This document shows positions 56,098-64,000 of a DNA stretch of 64,000 nt, one piece after another. Made by a program: the position numbers and the translations under genes. Source of the stretch: an uncultured Dehalococcoidia bacterium (GTDB lineage Bacteria > Chloroflexota > Dehalococcoidia > Lucifugimonadales > UBA1123); the NCBI GenBank assembly GCA_958296105.1, contig OY282441.1:310001-374000 (forward strand), given 5' to 3'. The notes under the pieces are model-generated. The model ran no database searches. It saw nothing but the letters and a program-made list of their open reading frames with translations, and was not told the DNA's origin. Each line of letters begins with the position of its first letter. The first letter of the stretch is position 1.

Positions 56098-58059
56098 ATG
56101 CCGTCTCCGATCATTCCCCGCAAGGTCCTTTTCGGCAACCCCGAGCGCGAGATGGTCACCGTCAGCCGAGACGGGTCGCGCATAGCCTATCTCGCCCCGC
56201 TCGAAGGCGTCCTCAACGTCTGGGTCGCCCCCATAGACGCCGTTCAGGACGCCGCGCCCGTAACCCGCGACTCCCACAGGGGAATCAGGTTCTACTTCTG
56301 GGCGCACAACACCGACTTCATCATCTACGCGCAGGACAGGGACGGAGATGAGAACTGGCGCGTCTACGCCGTCGACCTGCGCGGCGGCGAGACGCGCGAC
56401 CTCACCCCATACGACAGCGTTCACGCCGTCCCACAGCCCCCGTCCCCCCGATTCCCGAACGAAATCCTCATCGGCATAAACGACCGCGACCCCCAGCTGC
56501 ACGATATCCACAGAGTCGACATCCTCAGCGGCGAAACGAGCCTCGTCACCCGCAACGACATCGGCGCGTCGGACTTCGTCGCAGACTTCGATTACAACGT
56601 CCGCCTCGCGCGCGTGTCGCTTCCGGAGGGCGGCTCCCGCCTGCTCGCGCCGTCCGAGTCCGGAGAGTGGGAGACTCTCTTCGAGATCGCTTCCGAAGAC
56701 GACCTGACCACCTTCCCACTCGGCTTCGACGCCGATGGTCGCCGTCTGTACATGCAGGACAGCCGCGCCCACGACACCTCCGCGCTCGTCGAAGTCGACT
56801 TCGACACTGGGGCGCAGCGCGAGCTGGCGCGCGACCCCAAGGCAGACGCCGCCGCATACATGCTTCACCCCGTCACCCACCGCCCCCAGGCCGTCGCGTT
56901 CGAGTACGACCGCGTCCGCTGGCAGGTCTTGGACGAGAGCATCGCCGAACACCTGCACCGCATAGAAAGCCACTCCGAAGGCAGGTTCAGCGTAACCAGC
57001 TGCTCCATGGACGGCCGCATCTGGATAGTAGAGTACGAACGGGACGACGGCCCCAAGACCTTCTACCTCTACGACAGCCAGACCGCCGTCTTCTCGTACC
57101 TGTTCTCCAACCGCCCCGATCTGGAAGACGCCCCCCTTGCCCCCATGCGCTCCCACGTCGTCCGCGCCAGAGACGGACTCGACCTCGTGATCTACTGCAC
57201 GCTGCCCATGGATTCCGCAGAGGACGGCGGCGACCGCCCATCGCAGCCGCTGCCTGCCGTGCTGCTCGTCCACGGCGGGCCCTGGGGCAGGGACAGCTGG
57301 GGATACGACCCGCATCATCAGCTTCTCGCCAATCGAGGATACGCCGTCATCTCAGTCAACTTCCGCGGCTCTACGGGCTTCGGCAAGCGCTTCGTCAACG
57401 CCGCAAACATGGAGTGGGGCGGCAGGATGCACGAAGACCTCATCGACGTGGTCGAATGGGCAGTCGCCGAGCGCATCGCGGACGCGGACAGAGTAGCCAT
57501 CATGGGCGGGAGCTACGGCGGCTACGCCGCGCTCGTCGGCATCACATTCACCCCCGAGCTCTTCGCCTGCGCCGTCGACATAGTTGGCCCGTCCAACCTC
57601 CTCACACTTCTCGACTCCGTGCCGCCATACTGGAAGCCCATGATCTCCATGCTTCGCGCCAGAGTCGGAGACGACACCACCGAAGAGGGCAGGCGTCTTC
57701 TGCGCGAGCGCTCCCCTCTGACCCGCGTCGACAGCATCGTTCGCCCACTGCTGATAGGGCAGGGCGCAAACGACCCGCGCGTCAAGCGCGCAGAGTCCGA
57801 CCAGATAGCCCAAGCCATGTCCGAGCGCGGCATCCCCGTCGCCTACGCGCTGTATCCCGACGAGGGACACGGATTCGCCAGACCGGAAAACACCCTCTCC
57901 TTCATCGCCATTGCCGAAGCGTTCCTAGCGCGCTGGCTCGGCGGCCGCTCGGAGCCTATCGGCAGCGACTTCGACGGATCCTCCATCCAGATACTCGCCG
58001 GCGCCGACCAGATCCCAGGCCTCTCCGAAAGCCTGCGCGATGAGCCGACCGAGTCCTAG
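56098..58059 (+). CDS. S9-family prolyl oligopeptidase-like serine peptidase
   Basis: A 653-residue peptidase: an N-terminal beta-propeller of about 400 residues gates a C-terminal alpha/beta hydrolase domain. The hydrolase part has VLLVHGGPWGRDSWG as oxyanion region, the nucleophile elbow MGGSYGGYAA (Ser472), the acid in GQGANDPRVK and the His in PDEGHGFARPEN. It resembles acylaminoacyl peptidases that trim short peptides. No signal peptide, so cytosolic. ATG 56098 follows GCGAGGACAAG, a fair ribosome binding site, and starts at the family's first strand; the frame upstream to 55897 is unrelated sequence. Confidence 0.93.
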   Translation: MPSPIIPRKVLFGNPEREMVTVSRDGSRIAYLAPLEGVLNVWVAPIDAVQDAAPVTRDSHRGIRFYFWAHNTDFIIYAQDRDGDENWRVYAVDLRGGETRDLTPYDSVHAVPQPPSPRFPNEILIGINDRDPQLHDIHRVDILSGETSLVTRNDIGASDFVADFDYNVRLARVSLPEGGSRLLAPSESGEWETLFEIASEDDLTTFPLGFDADGRRLYMQDSRAHDTSALVEVDFDTGAQRELARDPKADAAAYMLHPVTHRPQAVAFEYDRVRWQVLDESIAEHLHRIESHSEGRFSVTSCSMDGRIWIVEYERDDGPKTFYLYDSQTAVFSYLFSNRPDLEDAPLAPMRSHVVRARDGLDLVIYCTLPMDSAEDGGDRPSQPLPAVLLVHGGPWGRDSWGYDPHHQLLANRGYAVISVNFRGSTGFGKRFVNAANMEWGGRMHEDLIDVVEWAVAERIADADRVAIMGGSYGGYAALVGITFTPELFACAVDIVGPSNLLTLLDSVPPYWKPMISMLRARVGDDTTEEGRRLLRERSPLTRVDSIVRPLLIGQGANDPRVKRAESDQIAQAMSERGIPVAYALYPDEGHGFARPENTLSFIAIAEAFLARWLGGRSEPIGSDFDGSSIQILAGADQIPGLSESLRDEPTES

Positions 58060-58176
58060 CCCCCGAAGGCGCTAGTCTCTCCTGCCCATTCCGCGCATCT
58101 ATGTTAAAGCCCGATGAAGATGTATCCTATACTCGACTACTCGATGAAACTCTTCACAGCCGCGCGGAGCGTTCCC

Positions 58177-59889
58177 ATGACCACAGCCCCAACCGTCACC
58201 ACCATCAGCAAGTCCGAAGCCCGCTCCGCCGCCGGAATGGTCGCGTCCAAAGACGTCCACGCCACCAGAGCCGGCCTCCAGATGCTGGAGATGGGCGGCA
58301 ACGCCGTCGACGCCGCCGTCGCCGCGTGCTTCGCAGTCGGCGTTGTCGAGCCGATGTCCAGCGGCATAGGCGGCGGCGGATACCTCGTATATCAGGTGGG
58401 GGAGATCGGCGGCGTCATAGGCTTCCCGATGAAAGGCCCGCTCGCTGCCACTCCCGACATGTACGAGCTTACTGGCGAGGCGGCAGTAGGCAACTTCGGC
58501 TGGGCGGGAGTCGTCAACGACGAGAACTTGGACGGACCCCGCTCCATCGCCGTCCCCGGCGCAGTCGCCGGGCTGTGCGAGGCGCACAGGCGGCTGGGCA
58601 GCCTTCCCCTCCGAGAGGTCACAGCCCCCGCAGTCTCCCTGGCGCGGGATGGACACTACCCGGGCTGGCACAACATGTACGCGCTCGGCATGATGGCGAG
58701 CCGCCTGTTCGCGTTCGACGAGCTTCGCGCCGTCTTCATGCCCGGCGGCCGCCTGCCGAGCGGAGACGCGACCGCCCCGGCGCTCATCCGCCAGCCGCAG
58801 CTTGCCGACGTGCTGGAAGCCATAGGCAGGCATGGCGCATCAGCCTTCTACGCCGGCGACGTCGCAAAGGCGATCACTTCCGACGTCCGCGCCAGCGGCG
58901 GCATACTGTCCGAGCGGGACCTAGCCGAGTACGAGCCGTTCGTGTGGGAAGGCGGCCTCGAATTCGCCTATCGCGGCAACACCGTCCGCGTTCCCCCGTT
59001 CGCCTGCGCCGGCACCACGTCCGCTATGACGCTCAGGCTGCTCGATAGCTTCGACGTTCGCTCGATGGGTCACAACTCCGCTCGCGCGCTCCACACCTAT
59101 ATATACGCCGCCCGCCTCGCCTACGCCGACAGATTCGCATACATGGCAGACCCCGCCTTTGTGGAAGTCCCGTGGAAGGGACTGGTATCGGACGGATACG
59201 CCCACGCCCGCAGGAAGGGCATCTCCCCAGACCGACTGGGCGCGATACAGGCAGGCGACCCTTGGGCGTTCGAGGATGGCGAGCCGTCCGAAGCCCTGCC
59301 GCCGAGCGCGCCCGCCCTCGACTCCGGCACGACTCACCTGTGCGCGATGGACGCCGATGGCGGCGCGGTATCCCTCACCAACACCCTCATGGCTGGCTTC
59401 GGCTCCGGCTTCGTCCCCAAGGGAACCGGCGTAGTGATGAACAACGGCATGATGTGGTTCGACCCCGTTGCGGGGCGCGTCAACTCCATCATGCCCGGCA
59501 AGTATCCGCTCAACAACATGACGCCCGCGCTCGTGATGAACCAAGACGGCGTCCGAATGGCAGTTGGCGCGTCCGGCGGCAGGCGCATAACCAACTGCGT
59601 AACCCAGCTGATAAGCAAAGCCCTAGACTACGGCATGGGGCCGCAGGACGCCATAGACTCGCCCCGCGTGGACTGCTCGCTGCCCGTCACCAGCGTAGAC
59701 CCGCGCCTGCCCGCCGATGTGGTGGCAGACCTCGAATCGCGCGGCCACCGCATCCACGTCATAGGAGACAACCACGTACAGGGCGGATTCGCCAGCTTCG
59801 CCAGCCCCGTCGCAATCGTCAGGGAGTCCGCCAAAGACTTCCGCGCCGGCGTGGACACGTTCCACTCGGCTTACGCGGAGGGGATATAG
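58177..59889 (+). CDS. Gamma-glutamyltransferase family protein
   Basis: A 570-residue N-terminal nucleophile hydrolase that removes or transfers the gamma-glutamyl group of glutathione-like compounds and other gamma-glutamyl peptides. It is made as a proenzyme and cleaves itself before the catalytic Thr, here T385 in LDSGTTHLCAMDADG. Other features are GGNAVDAAVAACFAVGVVEPMSSGIGGGG, SIAVPGAVAGL and the substrate-binding PLNNMTPALV. No signal peptide is visible, unlike most proteobacterial enzymes. ATG 58177 is chosen because GGAG lies 7 nt upstream; ATG 58114 is possible. The S9 peptidase and cation exporter flank it on the same strand. Confidence 0.92.
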   Translation: MTTAPTVTTISKSEARSAAGMVASKDVHATRAGLQMLEMGGNAVDAAVAACFAVGVVEPMSSGIGGGGYLVYQVGEIGGVIGFPMKGPLAATPDMYELTGEAAVGNFGWAGVVNDENLDGPRSIAVPGAVAGLCEAHRRLGSLPLREVTAPAVSLARDGHYPGWHNMYALGMMASRLFAFDELRAVFMPGGRLPSGDATAPALIRQPQLADVLEAIGRHGASAFYAGDVAKAITSDVRASGGILSERDLAEYEPFVWEGGLEFAYRGNTVRVPPFACAGTTSAMTLRLLDSFDVRSMGHNSARALHTYIYAARLAYADRFAYMADPAFVEVPWKGLVSDGYAHARRKGISPDRLGAIQAGDPWAFEDGEPSEALPPSAPALDSGTTHLCAMDADGGAVSLTNTLMAGFGSGFVPKGTGVVMNNGMMWFDPVAGRVNSIMPGKYPLNNMTPALVMNQDGVRMAVGASGGRRITNCVTQLISKALDYGMGPQDAIDSPRVDCSLPVTSVDPRLPADVVADLESRGHRIHVIGDNHVQGGFASFASPVAIVRESAKDFRAGVDTFHSAYAEGI

Positions 59890-59931
59890 AATCGGCTTAT
59901 GCGCAGGAGGTACAGGAGGAGGTATAGAAGG

Positions 59932-61071
59932 ATGACTAAAGCGCGCGACCACGAAGACGCCGACAGCCACGATCACGACCACGCGCACGAAGACGCCGAC
60001 AGCCACGATCACGACCACGCGCACGAAGACGCCGATAGTCACCACGACCACGCGCACGGAGACGCCGATAGTCACCACGACCACGCGCACGAAGACGCCG
60101 ATAGTCACGACCACGACCACGCGCACGGAGACGCCGATAGTCACCACGACCACGCTCACGACTACCGGGGCACCAGTAGGCGCAGTCTGATTATCGCCCT
60201 GACACTGATCGTAGGGTACATGATGGCAGAGGTCGTGGGCGGCATCATGTCGGGCAGTTTGGCTCTCATATCCGATGCCGGCCACATGCTCACAGATGCG
60301 TCTGCCATAGGCTTGGCTCTGCTCGCCATGTGGATTGCGGGTCGAGAGGTGTCCGTAGATCGCACCTTCGGCTATCACCGCGCCGAGATTCTGGCCACCA
60401 TGCTCAACACGCTCGGACTCTGGCTGATCGTGGGCTGGATGTTCCTGGAAGCATATAACCGCTTCGGGGATGTCCCCGACGTAAACGGAACGATACTGCT
60501 GACAGTCGGCACGGGCGGCTTGGTGATAAACCTGATTGCGGCTTGGGTGCTGCACAGGTCTGCGCAGCACAGCCTGAACGTCGAAGGCGCGTTTCGCCAC
60601 GTGATGGCAGACCTGATGGGGTCCGTCGGCGTGGTCGTTTCCGGCATCTTGGTTCTGGCATTCGGATGGACGATCGCCGACCCGATTCTGAGCGTGGTCA
60701 TCGGCGTTCTCATTCTGGTTAGCTCATGGCGCCTGGTAGCCAAAACCTTCCACGTTCTGCTGGAAGGGACGCCCGAGCATATAGACGTATATGAGCTGTG
60801 CAGCAATATGGAAGACTTGGAAGGAGTGACCCTAATACACGACGTTCACGTCTGGACCGTATCCTCCGGTTACGAGATCTTTATGGCTCACGTACTCGTG
60901 GATCCAGATTACAGTGGAGATCTGGACCTGCTGCTTCGCCGCCTGCGTCAGATCGCATCCCGAGACTTCGACATCGACCACGTCACCATACAGATGGAGC
61001 AGTCTCTGGCAGACTGCTCTGAGAATCATCACCTAGGCCATCTGCTCGCCCGCAGCCGTTCGACGATCTGA
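59932..61071 (+). CDS. Cation diffusion facilitator with expanded His/Asp N-terminus
   Basis: A 379-residue CzcD/ZnT-like exporter of divalent metals such as Zn2+, six membrane helices. Residues 6-75 consist of six repeats such as HEDADSHDHDHA, a probable metal-binding tail. Helix 2 has SDAGHMLTDA and helix 5 FRHVMADLMGSVG, giving the HxxxD transport sites. The C-terminal domain (LIHDVHVWTVSSGYEIF, HVTIQMEQ) is the usual metal-sensing cytoplasmic fold. ATG 59932 is preferred, with AGGAGG 9 nt upstream; the upstream frame codes for Arg repeats derived from the same purine-rich tract. It starts 42 bp after gamma-glutamyltransferase. Confidence 0.92.
   Translation: MTKARDHEDADSHDHDHAHEDADSHDHDHAHEDADSHHDHAHGDADSHHDHAHEDADSHDHDHAHGDADSHHDHAHDYRGTSRRSLIIALTLIVGYMMAEVVGGIMSGSLALISDAGHMLTDASAIGLALLAMWIAGREVSVDRTFGYHRAEILATMLNTLGLWLIVGWMFLEAYNRFGDVPDVNGTILLTVGTGGLVINLIAAWVLHRSAQHSLNVEGAFRHVMADLMGSVGVVVSGILVLAFGWTIADPILSVVIGVLILVSSWRLVAKTFHVLLEGTPEHIDVYELCSNMEDLEGVTLIHDVHVWTVSSGYEIFMAHVLVDPDYSGDLDLLLRRLRQIASRDFDIDHVTIQMEQSLADCSENHHLGHLLARSRSTI
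59945..60165 (+). repeat. 36-bp coding repeats (His/Asp array)
   Basis: Six units of CACGAAGACGCCGACAGCCA or variants, encoding H-E-D-A-D-S-H-D-H-D-H-A. Strong similarity between units points to recent expansion. Confidence 0.9.
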
Positions 61072-61367
61072 TTCCACACTTCCCCAACATCACCATGCCA
61101 GCCCAGCGACCACTTGAACATGCCGAATCAACAGGTTCCGAGCCACCCCCTCACCCTTGACGGGAGAGGGCCAGGGATCCGAATTCATCCCCCCTCCCTT
61201 GATGGGAGAGAGCTAGGGATCCGATTATCCCTCCCCCTTGGCGGGGGAGGGTTAGGGTGGGGGTGATCCCCCCTCTCTACGGAAGAGGGCTAGGGATCCG
61301 ATTCATCCCCTCCCCCTTGGCGGGGGAGGGTTAGGGAGGGGGACTGCCCGCCTTCTCGCGTGGCGGG
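61072..61367. repeat. Array of palindromic repeats between convergent genes
   Basis: A 296-bp gap holding five units of the family: CCCCTCACCCTTGACGGGAGAGGGCC, CCTCCCTTGATGGGAGAG, CTCCCCCTTGGCGGGGGAGGG (twice) and CCCTCTCTACGGAAGAGGG. Several are separated by AGGGATCCGAAT or AGGGATCCGATT, and some have a TTAGGGTGGGGGTG or TTAGGGAGGGGG tail. Unit stems of 6-10 bp could act as terminators for both convergent genes. No coding gene is seen. Confidence 0.85.
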
Positions 61368-64000
61368 TCAGCGGCGGCTGTAAGTGTCCGGCGGCTCGAC
61401 ACCGTAAAAGATCGAGTACTCGGAAACGACCTCGTCTTCCGAGCCTAACTTGGCCCACACTACAACTGTGTACACCCCTGCGCCGTATCGTCCGATGACG
61501 TCCCCGATTTGAGCCTCGACTGAAAACCCCCGAATCATGTCCGCTCTCCAGTGAGTCGCTGTGATCCATGGAACGGTGATCGCCGCAGATGGCATAGATT
61601 GACTTGCCTCTATCGCCGCCTGCTGATACCCACGGGATTCTGCTAGCGAGCGTGGCGCGGGAGTATCGGCTGGAATCCGATACGGGTCGAGGCAGGGAGA
61701 ATAATCTTTTATGAACTCATCCGATGCCCAGTATTGATTTCCCGTGAGCGGAGGCCGCAGCGCCGCTGCCTGAATGCCAAGACCGTAACAGTACGTTAGC
61801 GATAACTGCCCTCTGGTAAGCGGCTTTGGCGGCGGATCGTAGTATATCTGCACTCCGAGATCTTCCTCATCATCCAGCCGCGCCCCGTTTTTGACAATCC
61901 CCGACATATGCAGAACACCGCCTTTGATGGATGGCAGGTTGTCGTACTCGACATAATCCCCCTCGAAATGCTGAACCGCCTCGAAGTTGTAACCATCCCA
62001 CGCGAGGCCGATATTTACCTTCTTGTGCGATGCCGTCAGAATGTTGCGACGGTGCCCGGGGCTGTTCATCAAACCCTGCATAGCTTGGCGAATCATCTGC
62101 CTGACATTCGTAAAGAGAGGGTCATACCCTTCATCGGATTTGGTGAGACAGTAATCTATGCTAGACCATCTCTGTCCTGTGGATTTTACGTATTCACCAA
62201 TGGATTGATGCACGTTCTCGCTATTGGACTGGTACCCGCCCGCCAGACTGTATCGCATATAAGGCTTCAGCCCGTCCATCCCCCAATGAGATGAGAAGCA
62301 GCCTTCCAGAGCCGCCTCCGCGTGCATCTGAGCCGCCGCGTTCGTCCCGAGAGTCACAGGCTCCAGACCCGCGCCTTCCCGCTCCGCGTTGATGAGTTGG
62401 ATCATGTAAACCTTGTATTCCAGGTGTCTGAAGAATGGCGCGCCCGCAGATTTGGCTATTTCAACGAACCATGACGCGCTTACAATCTGCTTTGCGATTG
62501 CTTCATTGTCGTGTGCAATCTCTCCGAGAAGTCTAATTGCCTCCAGTTCTGTATATGTGATGCCGTCTGCGAACCAGTGCTGGTCGATCAGGGATAGTGT
62601 AAGCGTCTCATATACCGATGCCAGCGTGACCACTTCCTGAACGGCTCCCGTCTCCGATACTGTGATGCCGTCCATAACCCAGCTGATTTCTTCGATTGAT
62701 GCAGCCAGAGTAGGCTTGTTCTCCAACAGCCATGCGCCGTTTCTGAATTGAGCAAGCGAGAGTGGAACCGGCGTCGGAGTTCGGATGACATTGCGAGCCG
62801 CCGATGTCGGAACGAGCGTAGCCGTTGGCTGCGGCGTCTCCGTCGGCGTCGCGCTCGGGGCTACGGTAGCCGTTGGCTCGGGCGTCTCCGTAGGAGTAGC
62901 GGTCGGCTGCGCCGTTGGAGTCGGCATCAGTCGGACTACCGAGTCCGCCACCACGTCTATCGAAATCTCGGCCCGCGCGTCCGCCGCCATGAGCGTCACA
63001 GTGTACTGTCCGGGAGAGAACTCCCTGGCGAACACGAACGACTCCGATTTGCCGACTTCGGGACTCGTGATGATCGCCACGAGCTCAGGCTCTCCGCCGT
63101 CTATGGACATGAGAAGTTCGATGAGACGTCCGCCTGTTCCATACACGTTGCCCACTCGCGCCGAGAAGTCCGCTGTCACCGTCCCGCCGCCGCTCGATAC
63201 GAACGACACTTCCACCTCGTCGATGCGGTAATCGGTCGGCAGTGGGGTAGGGGTATAAGTGGGGACCGGCGTAGGGGTGGCGGTTGGCGACGGTGTCGGA
63301 AGCGCGGTGGAAGTCGGCAGAGCCGTCGGTGTTGGCGTCACCGTCGGCGTCGCGGTCGGAGCGACCGTTCGCGTCGGCGTCGCTAATACCCGAACGACGA
63401 CAGGCGTCGGCGTCGGATCGGATCCGGGTTGGCTGAGGATGGCAATTACGCCCACGACGACGAATACCAACAGGAAGAACACCAGCGCCCCCCAGACCCA
63501 GCCCCTTCCTGCGCCTCCGCCCGTACTAGGCGATGGCGGACGTCCACCGCCATAGCCGCCCGTGCCGATGGTGATTCTTCTCGGCGGCTGGTGTCCGATC
63601 CCGCCACTGCCAAACTGCCCCCGACTGGTGGCGTCTCTACGGACCACACTCCGACTCCCACCAGCGGCGGGTTCGAGCGGAGTTCCGATTCTTGAGTCGT
63701 CTGCTGAATTGCGCCGCGACCTTACGACGCGGCGGCACTTCGCGCACTTACACTCGGGCGGATGATCCTGTGTGGAGTCTTCTTGCGCCTCTGAATCTTT
63801 ATCAGGCGCTTCTGAATCCGATACTGTGTCCGTGGGCGATGTTCGTTCAGCGATTCGCGCCCGTTCCTGCATACGGCGAAGTTTCTTCCGTCGTTCTTCG
63901 CAGCTGCTGCACGTGCAGCGGGGTGGATGCCCATAGTTCCAAGTATTAGTTGCGTCGTCATAGTGGATGGAGGAGCGCCTAGTCGCTGTGGAACCGCTCT
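61368..64000 (-). CDS. CAP/SCP-domain protein with tandem Cys motifs, N-terminus outside window
   Basis: The frame is open from the right edge; ATG 63872 gives 834 residues, but 42 codons upstream continue in frame and contain HPPRCTCSSCEERRKK, a copy of HPPECKCAKCRRVVRS found after the ATG, so the real start is beyond the window. After these Cys motifs comes a basic, Gly-rich stretch, one transmembrane helix (WGALVFFLLVFVVVGVIAIL), a Thr/Pro linker, a beta-sandwich-like segment, a second Thr/Pro linker, a helical region and a CAP domain (INAEREGAGLEPV, HWGMDGLKPYMRYS, ENVHQSIGEYV, MNSPGHRRNIL), then a C-terminal extension. Probably a membrane-anchored extracellular CAP protein with cytoplasmic zinc motifs; CAP domains bind lipids or peptides. 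Confidence 0.85.
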   Translation of the reverse strand, partial: SGSTATRRSSIHYDDATNTWNYGHPPRCTCSSCEERRKKLRRMQERARIAERTSPTDTVSDSEAPDKDSEAQEDSTQDHPPECKCAKCRRVVRSRRNSADDSRIGTPLEPAAGGSRSVVRRDATSRGQFGSGGIGHQPPRRITIGTGGYGGGRPPSPSTGGGAGRGWVWGALVFFLLVFVVVGVIAILSQPGSDPTPTPVVVRVLATPTRTVAPTATPTVTPTPTALPTSTALPTPSPTATPTPVPTYTPTPLPTDYRIDEVEVSFVSSGGGTVTADFSARVGNVYGTGGRLIELLMSIDGGEPELVAIITSPEVGKSESFVFAREFSPGQYTVTLMAADARAEISIDVVADSVVRLMPTPTAQPTATPTETPEPTATVAPSATPTETPQPTATLVPTSAARNVIRTPTPVPLSLAQFRNGAWLLENKPTLAASIEEISWVMDGITVSETGAVQEVVTLASVYETLTLSLIDQHWFADGITYTELEAIRLLGEIAHDNEAIAKQIVSASWFVEIAKSAGAPFFRHLEYKVYMIQLINAEREGAGLEPVTLGTNAAAQMHAEAALEGCFSSHWGMDGLKPYMRYSLAGGYQSNSENVHQSIGEYVKSTGQRWSSIDYCLTKSDEGYDPLFTNVRQMIRQAMQGLMNSPGHRRNILTASHKKVNIGLAWDGYNFEAVQHFEGDYVEYDNLPSIKGGVLHMSGIVKNGARLDDEEDLGVQIYYDPPPKPLTRGQLSLTYCYGLGIQAAALRPPLTGNQYWASDEFIKDYSPCLDPYRIPADTPAPRSLAESRGYQQAAIEASQSMPSAAITVPWITATHWRADMIRGFSVEAQIGDVIGRYGAGVYTVVVWAKLGSEDEVVSEYSIFYGVEPPDTYSRR

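Noticed and set aside
63722-63961. A 79-codon minus-strand frame at the right end beginning with ATG.
   Set aside because: It overlaps, in another frame, the upstream part of the CAP protein, which contains a clear copy of the Cys motif.

Overview
The window is GC-rich, gene-dense bacterial chromosome: about 47 protein-coding genes and one tRNA, with no phage, integron, insertion sequence or CRISPR array visible. The gene content suggests a Chloroflexota bacterium, perhaps of the Dehalococcoidia/SAR202 type. This is inference, based on F420 biosynthesis (cofE), a UbiA/UbiX/UbiD set with a geranylgeranyl-reductase-type flavoprotein, a K+-dependent-type membrane pyrophosphatase, lipoproteins built on Thr-Pro or Val-Glu-Val repeat stalks, and many peptidases, hydrolases and amidohydrolases. 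No 16S gene is present to confirm it.

Region by region. 1-10.5 kb: the 3' end of valS, an MFS transporter, an amidohydrolase and an M14 metallopeptidase joined by an odd tandem repeat, a PIG-L deacetylase, a primary-type sigma factor and an NAD epimerase. 10.6-14.3 kb: a formamidase, then a two-gene accessory unit (DUF4365 nuclease-like protein plus an uncharacterised 294-residue protein) with its own promoter, and a kinase-like protein. 14.4-20.3 kb: a PlsY-like acyltransferase, a PHP phosphoesterase, a TPP-dependent decarboxylase subunit, and UbiX, UbiA and UbiD. 20.3-26.9 kb: a PncC-NMNAT-like fusion, a peptide ABC importer (two permeases and a binding lipoprotein, no ATPase) and a geranylgeranyl-reductase-like flavoprotein. 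27-31.8 kb: a Thr-Pro lipoprotein, an odd carbamoyltransferase, an AAA ATPase/DUF3226 TOPRIM pair (the best defence-like candidate), an FmdB zinc ribbon and D-aminoacyl-tRNA deacylase.

31.8-41.5 kb: a CitE-like lyase, two alpha/beta hydrolases, a truncated secA copy in tandem with the intact secA, a PolX polymerase and a conserved hypothetical. 41.6-48.2 kb: a large membrane glycosyltransferase-like protein coupled to cofE, a MEMO-family protein, prs and a NYN ribonuclease that looks leaderless. 48.4-53.1 kb: an MFS transporter, a hypothetical, tRNA-Leu(UAA) beside a 75-bp tandem repeat, and the pyrophosphatase. 53.2-64 kb: a beta-propeller lipoprotein, an HPRT fused to a PD-(D/E)XK-like domain, an S9 peptidase, gamma-glutamyltransferase, a His-rich cation diffusion facilitator, and a CAP-domain protein running off the right edge.

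Several sets make functional sense. UbiA, UbiX and UbiD, possibly with the flavoprotein, fit quinone biosynthesis. The peptide importer, M14 and S9 peptidases and gamma-glutamyltransferase fit a peptide-scavenging lifestyle. prs, HPRT and the PncC-NMNAT fusion belong to PRPP, purine and NAD salvage. A palindromic intergenic repeat family recurs at least six times. The most unusual items are the AAA/DUF3226 and DUF4365 pairs, the tandem secA half-duplication, the HPRT fusion, and the duplicated peptidase tail that carries a ribosome binding site to its neighbour.
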